This document shows positions 6,522 through 9,911 of a DNA stretch of 9,911 bases, piece after piece. The translations under genes were made by a program, and so were the position numbers. Positions within the stretch are counted from its first letter, which is position 1, and each line of letters starts with the position of its first letter. This DNA comes from an uncultured Ignavibacteria bacterium. Its GTDB lineage: Bacteria > Bacteroidota > Ignavibacteria > Tepidaquicellales > Tepidaquicellaceae. The stretch lies in assembly GCA_937924675.1 (NCBI GenBank), contig CALEVL010000278.1, positions 1-9,911 of the forward strand. Direction: 5' to 3'. Under the pieces are notes generated by a model, which did not search any database, was not told where the DNA came from, and saw only the letters and a program-made list of their open reading frames with translations.

Positions 6522-7928
6522 ATGGAAAGAGACCAATCCTATATTATCTTACAGAGGATATTCATCGGATTATTTATTTTGATGATCATTCCTTTTCTGA
6601 TTCTGTTCTTTTACACCAATCCGTCACCCGAAGACTTTTATTATGCTCATGAAGCAAAGATCAGATCCTTTTTGGACAACATGAGAGTGCAGTACAAGTT
6701 CGTTAGCGGGAGATATTTTCAGAATTTTTTATTGTATTTGACACCTGCCTTCGTGAATACATTTGTTTTCTATAAGGCAGCATGCTTTTTGTTTATGGTC
6801 TCATTCTTTTTTTCAATATTGTTGGCTGTGAATTTACTCACAAAAAAATTCTTGTCTTTAAGTGAAAAAACACTGATCGCCTTAACAGTATTGTTTTCAT
6901 ATTTATATGCAATGCCTGAAGTTTCATCAGGGATCTATTGGTACGGAGGCTTGACAGCTTACCATTCGGGCATTATACTTGTTCCTTTTTTTTTTGCTTT
7001 TTTTATGAAATCTGAAAATTCTGTAAGTCTTTCTGCTGAAACTCTATTTACTACACTGACGCTAATTACACTGATACTGATCACGGGAGTTAATGAGATA
7101 TTTGCAATAATTATGTTTCTCTTTACTTTATTTCTTAGTGTCAGGCATTTTACAATGCCAAAGAAGAGAAGATGGCAATATATTTTATATGCCTTAGCAG
7201 CTGGTATATTTCTTTACATTTTGTTTAAGTCACCGGCGAATCAAATCAGACTGACAAAATTTCCCAACAACAGAGATTTTAATTACTCGCTCATAGGTTC
7301 AGTAATTTATTTATACCGGAATATTTTTTCATGGATATTTCAAACACCGCTTTTACCATGCACATTAATACTTTTGCCTCTTTACTTTAAGATTTCAAAT
7401 AAGATCAGTCATTTCAAGAGTAACTCATTAGTCGCTCCGCTCAGGTTCATTATAATTTGGTTGACGGTCCTTTTTGTAAGCGTGTTCTTTTCATATTACA
7501 GCACTACACTTGTGCTAAACCGAACTTCTAATTTCATATTTTTTATGTTTCTTGCGGGATGGTTCTATCTGATTTTCGTATTGTCAACCTTGATTCACAG
7601 CAAACATAAAGTCATTTTTCATAAATACTGCCAATATTGTTACGCAGCTTCATTTATCTTCATATTCCTTTTTATGATGAATGAAAACAATGTCACAACA
7701 GCATTTTTAGATCTTTTCAGCGGCTCTGCATATAATTACAACAGACAATTGAATGAAAGATATGAGTTTATTAATGAGAGCCAGACCGACAGTGTCAAAG
7801 TTGACAGTCTGATCAATACTCCCAAAACACTCTATTACAAAGACCTAACAAGCAATCCGGAATCAAGGCCAAGTGATTGGTATAACAAATTTTTCAATAA
7901 GAAATCGATCTTTCTGAAAAAGAAATGA
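6522..7928 (+). CDS. Polytopic membrane protein, DUF6056 / GT-C glycosyltransferase-like
   Basis: A 468-residue integral membrane protein with roughly eleven hydrophobic segments, the first at about 12-31. The next segment is followed by charged motifs placed as in the DUF6056 group: PEDFYYA at 35-41 in the first outer loop, GRYFQNF at 63-69, SSGIYWYGGLTAYHSG at 135-150, TGVNE at 188-192 and NRTSNF at 343-348. A hydrophilic C-terminal tail of about 75 residues follows. The layout of an acidic pair just after TM1 and a long multi-TM body resembles GT-C enzymes, which move sugars from polyprenyl-phosphate donors at the periplasmic face. The acidic pair here is ED, not DD. Assignment is from remembered motif patterns; catalytic activity is inferred. 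The gene stands alone, with no clear Shine-Dalgarno (TTTTCCTAGGT before ATG). It contains a T10 and a T7 run at 6986-7004, at codons 156-161. Confidence 0.75.
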   Translation: MERDQSYIILQRIFIGLFILMIIPFLILFFYTNPSPEDFYYAHEAKIRSFLDNMRVQYKFVSGRYFQNFLLYLTPAFVNTFVFYKAACFLFMVSFFFSILLAVNLLTKKFLSLSEKTLIALTVLFSYLYAMPEVSSGIYWYGGLTAYHSGIILVPFFFAFFMKSENSVSLSAETLFTTLTLITLILITGVNEIFAIIMFLFTLFLSVRHFTMPKKRRWQYILYALAAGIFLYILFKSPANQIRLTKFPNNRDFNYSLIGSVIYLYRNIFSWIFQTPLLPCTLILLPLYFKISNKISHFKSNSLVAPLRFIIIWLTVLFVSVFFSYYSTTLVLNRTSNFIFFMFLAGWFYLIFVLSTLIHSKHKVIFHKYCQYCYAASFIFIFLFMMNENNVTTAFLDLFSGSAYNYNRQLNERYEFINESQTDSVKVDSLINTPKTLYYKDLTSNPESRPSDWYNKFFNKKSIFLKKK

Positions 7929-8336
7929 GTAATGGCAAATTGACTTCAAGACTAATCCTTGTTCCAAAAAAAGAAATTGCACTCATCCAAAACGTTTTTC
8001 TTGAAAGCAATTTGTTTCGCACCAATTTATAGAGGAGTAAATCAAATCACTTATTAATCAATATTTTGTGAGCTAAAACATCCTTTACCAAGATTATGAA
8101 AGAAATGCTATAATGGACAGCCTTCATAAAGGTAGAAAAGCTTTTTTTCGCGTTGAATATCTTCTAACGTTCCATGTCGATTTCGACTTAAGTTTTGTTA
8201 AGGTCGCAAAGTAAGGCATGCATATCAAACTTAGTTATCTATGGGATCCTCAACTCACATTACGACCTCTGTATGAACTCCGCGGTTAAAAAACCGACAT
8301 ATTTCCAACAATTCGTAATTCGTAATTCCTAATTCA
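7929..8336. other. Convergent spacer without a gene
   Basis: It lies between the ends of two converging genes. I see no gene, and no strong terminator for either. A weak inverted repeat, AAATTGC (7974-7980) and GCAATTT (8007-8013) with a 26-nt loop, lies 46 bases past the stop of the membrane-protein gene and lacks a following T-run. CGGTT/AACCG with a 4-nt loop (8283-8296) has its A/T run inside the hairpin, so it is not a normal terminator. The tandem heptamer at 8310-8337 closes the region. Confidence 0.5.
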
Positions 8337-8337
8337 T
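8310..8337. repeat. Four tandem AATTCGT heptamers touching the stop codon
   Basis: AATTCGT, AATTCGT, AATTCCT and AATTCAT follow one another without gaps at 8310-8337. The last base overlaps the stop codon (8339-8337) of the minus-strand gene. It is a short imperfect microsatellite; length change would alter the 3' untranslated region and possibly the stop. Confidence 0.7.
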
Positions 8338-9392
8338 CAAGGTGTTATCTTCGAAACAAAATTATCAGAGTTATTTCCGGCAAGCTGTGAATCAGAACCG
8401 TCAACAAAGGAATCTCCGTTTACATCAGTTGCAAGATAGCCGGAGTTAAAATTGAATGCATCATTATCAATCATTTGTGTATCCGAGCCGTCCACTGTTC
8501 CGTCCTGATTTACATCTCCGGCAAAAATAGTCCACTTTGTTCCGGAAAGTTTCATGTTGCTTCCGAATGCCTGTGAAGCTGAAGCAGTAAAATCATAACT
8601 CAAATTGTTTGACACAAAACTGTTGCCTGTTGCGCTCCAGGTTTCGATAGAATTCCTGTGAGTAAGCACTACATAATATGGAGTACCATTGACTGCATTC
8701 GAGAAAAGGAAAGTAGCTTGTCCAAGATTGTTGAGTTCAGCCTTTGCAACGTCAACAATTGCATATGGCGGTGCCGTATTCCTGAGAAATACTTTTAATG
8801 TATCGGGTGTTGAGTAACCCGTCACTGAATTGTAGAATCCCTCGGGCAATGTAGTTAGATCAAGTGCTCTCGGTTGAGGAAGAACTGTTACTTTGAAACT
8901 TGGTGCCCAGTTCCACGCATCACCGGATTGACTACCGCTTGAATTCGTTGCATTACCGGTTGCAAAAATAGTATCAACGGTCGCGTTTGCCGGTGCGGTA
9001 TAAGCAAACTGTAACACAACTTGCCCGGAGGACATTGTTAGATTTGAAACATGTGTAAGTTCTGAGTTTGACAAATACAAATATGGGGAAGTATTTACAA
9101 GTGTACCTTGTCTTACTGCAATATCAACACCTGCTCCGGTCTTTGATGCATTGGTCACAGTAATAGTGTAATTATTAGTTTGTCCGGCATAAACAACAGA
9201 CGGCCCGTTTATTATTGCGGAAGTCAATGTGCTGGAAGATCCATGGCAATTGCAGCCGGTAGTGCTTGTTTTACGTGTCCTTCCCGTCATACCGTCTTCA
9301 CTGGCATAAACAACTGTTACTACAAGAACAAATAACAGGAAAACAACTGGCAAAAACTTAGTTGTGCGTTTGATGAGTATTTTGCTTTTCAT
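8337..9392 (-). CDS. Secreted choice-of-anchor-V-like protein with CNCH motif and dockerin-like module
   Basis: A 351-residue exported protein. The signal peptide is residues 1-30 (KILIKRTTKF, then a long hydrophobic stretch, cleavage after VVYA). The mature start EDGMTGRTRKTSTTGCNCHG (32-51) matches the opening of the choice-of-anchor V / Reeler-like domain, where a GxTG motif precedes a cysteine pair and CH. Here the spacing is C-x-C-H (47-50), not the CxxCH of c-type haem sites. Beta-rich sequence to about 172 (GDAWNWAPSFKVTVLP) completes that domain. Residues 177-351 align without gaps to the last 175 residues of the protein at 605-3580, including HRNSIETWS and two dockerin-type calcium loops (GDVNQDGTVDGSD at 292-304 and TDVNGDSFVDGSD at 322-334). 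There is no T9SS tail. The ATG is fixed by a strong Shine-Dalgarno seven bases upstream. Its function is unknown; haem or metal binding is possible but unproven. Confidence 0.9.
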   Translation of the reverse strand: MKSKILIKRTTKFLPVVFLLFVLVVTVVYASEDGMTGRTRKTSTTGCNCHGSSSTLTSAIINGPSVVYAGQTNNYTITVTNASKTGAGVDIAVRQGTLVNTSPYLYLSNSELTHVSNLTMSSGQVVLQFAYTAPANATVDTIFATGNATNSSGSQSGDAWNWAPSFKVTVLPQPRALDLTTLPEGFYNSVTGYSTPDTLKVFLRNTAPPYAIVDVAKAELNNLGQATFLFSNAVNGTPYYVVLTHRNSIETWSATGNSFVSNNLSYDFTASASQAFGSNMKLSGTKWTIFAGDVNQDGTVDGSDTQMIDNDAFNFNSGYLATDVNGDSFVDGSDSQLAGNNSDNFVSKITP

Positions 9393-9399
9393 GACACTG

Positions 9400-9405
9400 C
9401 TCCTT
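9400..9405 (-). promoter_or_regulatory. Strong Shine-Dalgarno of the CNCH protein gene
   Basis: On the minus strand AAGGAG lies seven bases before the ATG at 9392, near-ideal spacing. The other genes in the window lack a comparable site. It supports this start codon and suggests efficient initiation. Confidence 0.8.
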
Positions 9406-9503
9406 ATAATATCTCCTATCCAATTTCTTGGATGATAGATAGATTGATTGATAATAGTTGCTTGAATTTTTGATATAAATTACGCGAATTATTTTCTTAA
9501 GAT

Positions 9504-9519
9504 TATGACTTATGTCATA
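9504..9519. promoter_or_regulatory. Operator-like palindrome TATGAC-N4-GTCATA
   Basis: A perfect 6+6 inverted repeat with a 4-nt AT spacer is centred about 120 bases before the start codon at 9392. Further TTAAG/CTTAA arms lie outside it (9497-9501 and 9523-9528 region), unevenly spaced. The half-site and spacer geometry resemble Crp/Fnr-family sites (for example TTGAT-N4-ATCAA), though the bases differ. TAATTTAT on the minus strand at 9482-9475 could be the -10, placing the palindrome near -42. The promoter position is a guess. Confidence 0.4.
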
Positions 9520-9788
9520 GTTTTTTAAGAAATCTTTCAATGCCCGATCACAACAATAGAATTGGCCACCATTTTATTGGATACATAAGTGTCATTTTTC
9601 CGGACGGAAGAATAGGATAAGAGAATCAATAATACATTTTGAAGCATGATCAGAAGAAACTCTCGAAAAACCATTTCATCAGAATTTCCAACTTATTCCA
9701 GTTACAAACCTTTAAACCACATCTGTCCAAAACGTTTTAAATCTTTGGAGTAAAGGGTTTAACAAAATTCGATGCCAAAAGTTATTCC

Positions 9789-9867
9789 GCTTTCTTTTGA
9801 ACCCTTCGACAAGCTCAGGGTAAACTCAAAGAAAGCTTGGCAAAGAAACCCTTCGACAGGCTCAGGG
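9789..9867. repeat. Paired ACCCTTCGACARGCTCAGGG palindromic repeats
   Basis: Two 20-base copies, 9801-9820 and 9848-9867, differ at one position (A or G). Each is an imperfect palindrome. The first sits inside a larger hairpin: GCTTTCTTTTGA (9789-9800) against TCAAAGAAAGC (9826-9836), with one bulged base. This motif is familiar to me as a dispersed intergenic repeat in many bacterial genomes; its role is not settled. Confidence 0.65.
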
Positions 9868-9879
9868 CAGAGAGTCGCC

Positions 9880-9911
9880 CGCCCGCCTGCGTAAAGTGTT
9901 GTATTTCAGTA
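9880..9911 (-). repeat. Dispersed GC-rich repeat, right outer copy (inverted relative to 24-55)
   Basis: Read on the minus strand, this copy starts TACTGAAATACAACACTT. It matches 24-55 at 29 of 32 positions, with 22 consecutive identical bases (9880-9901). It is cut by the window edge, so its full extent is unknown. Confidence 0.7.

Larger units (their letters stand above)
9541..9911. other. Non-coding right end with dispersed repeats
   Basis: No gene is seen. It contains a TCCAAAACG motif at 9726-9734, two copies of a CCCTTCGACAAGCTCAGGG repeat, and the right outer copy of the repeat found at 24-55. The latter two are annotated separately. Confidence 0.5.

Noticed and set aside
8109..8114. 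TATAAT hexamer as a promoter -10
   Set aside because: There is no acceptable -35 at normal spacing (nearest TTTACC is 19 bases away) and no gene downstream on that strand.
8283..8296. CGGTT/AACCG hairpin as terminator of the minus-strand gene
   Set aside because: The stem is only 5 bp and its A/T run is in the loop, with none following.
9358..9540. A 60-codon minus-strand frame over the leader of the CNCH gene
   Set aside because: It overlaps the start of a well-supported gene and its Shine-Dalgarno, and has low-complexity Asn/Ile/Lys-rich composition from AT-rich DNA.

Overview
The window looks like chromosomal DNA from an AT-rich member of the FCB (Bacteroidota/Chlorobiota/Ignavibacteriota) group, most likely Ignavibacteriota or a close relative. 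The strongest clue is the C-terminus of the protein at 4132-5397. It has the QNYPNPFNPSTTI sorting tail of the type IX secretion system (T9SS), a hallmark of that lineage. Start sites mostly lack clear Shine-Dalgarno sequences, and the intergenic spaces are long and rich in palindromic repeats. I see no tRNA, rRNA, CRISPR array, transposase or phage gene. The taxonomic assignment is an inference from the protein families.

Layout: 1-604 is non-coding. It holds copies of a GC-rich dispersed palindromic repeat and several hairpins, including a cUUCGg tetraloop, ahead of the first gene. 605-3580 (+) is a large secreted right-handed beta-helix protein with a carbohydrate-binding-like domain and a dockerin-like C-terminal module. 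3581-4131 is a repeat-filled convergent spacer that ends in a good intrinsic terminator for the minus-strand gene. 4132-5397 (-) is a secreted choice-of-anchor-J-like protein with a canonical T9SS tail. 5398-6521 holds a broken small gene (5809-6184, -) and a hairpin cluster. 6522-7928 (+) is a polytopic membrane protein resembling the DUF6056 / GT-C glycosyltransferase-like group. 7929-8336 is non-coding. 8337-9392 (-) is a secreted protein with an N-terminal CNCH-containing, choice-of-anchor-V-like domain and the same dockerin-like C-terminal module as the first gene. 9393-9911 holds its leader, with a strong Shine-Dalgarno and an operator-like palindrome, and then more repeats.

The genes do not form one operon: orientation alternates and spacers run to hundreds of bases. 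What links them is location. Three of the four intact genes encode exported proteins, and the fourth is a membrane protein that could act on cell-surface glycans. Two of the exported proteins end in a homologous ~175-residue module (about 46% identical by my hand alignment, without gaps) instead of the T9SS tail carried by the third. This is the most interesting protein-level observation. At the DNA level, one repeat family occurs in both orientations, and its outermost copies, at 24-55 and 9880-9911, face each other across the whole window.
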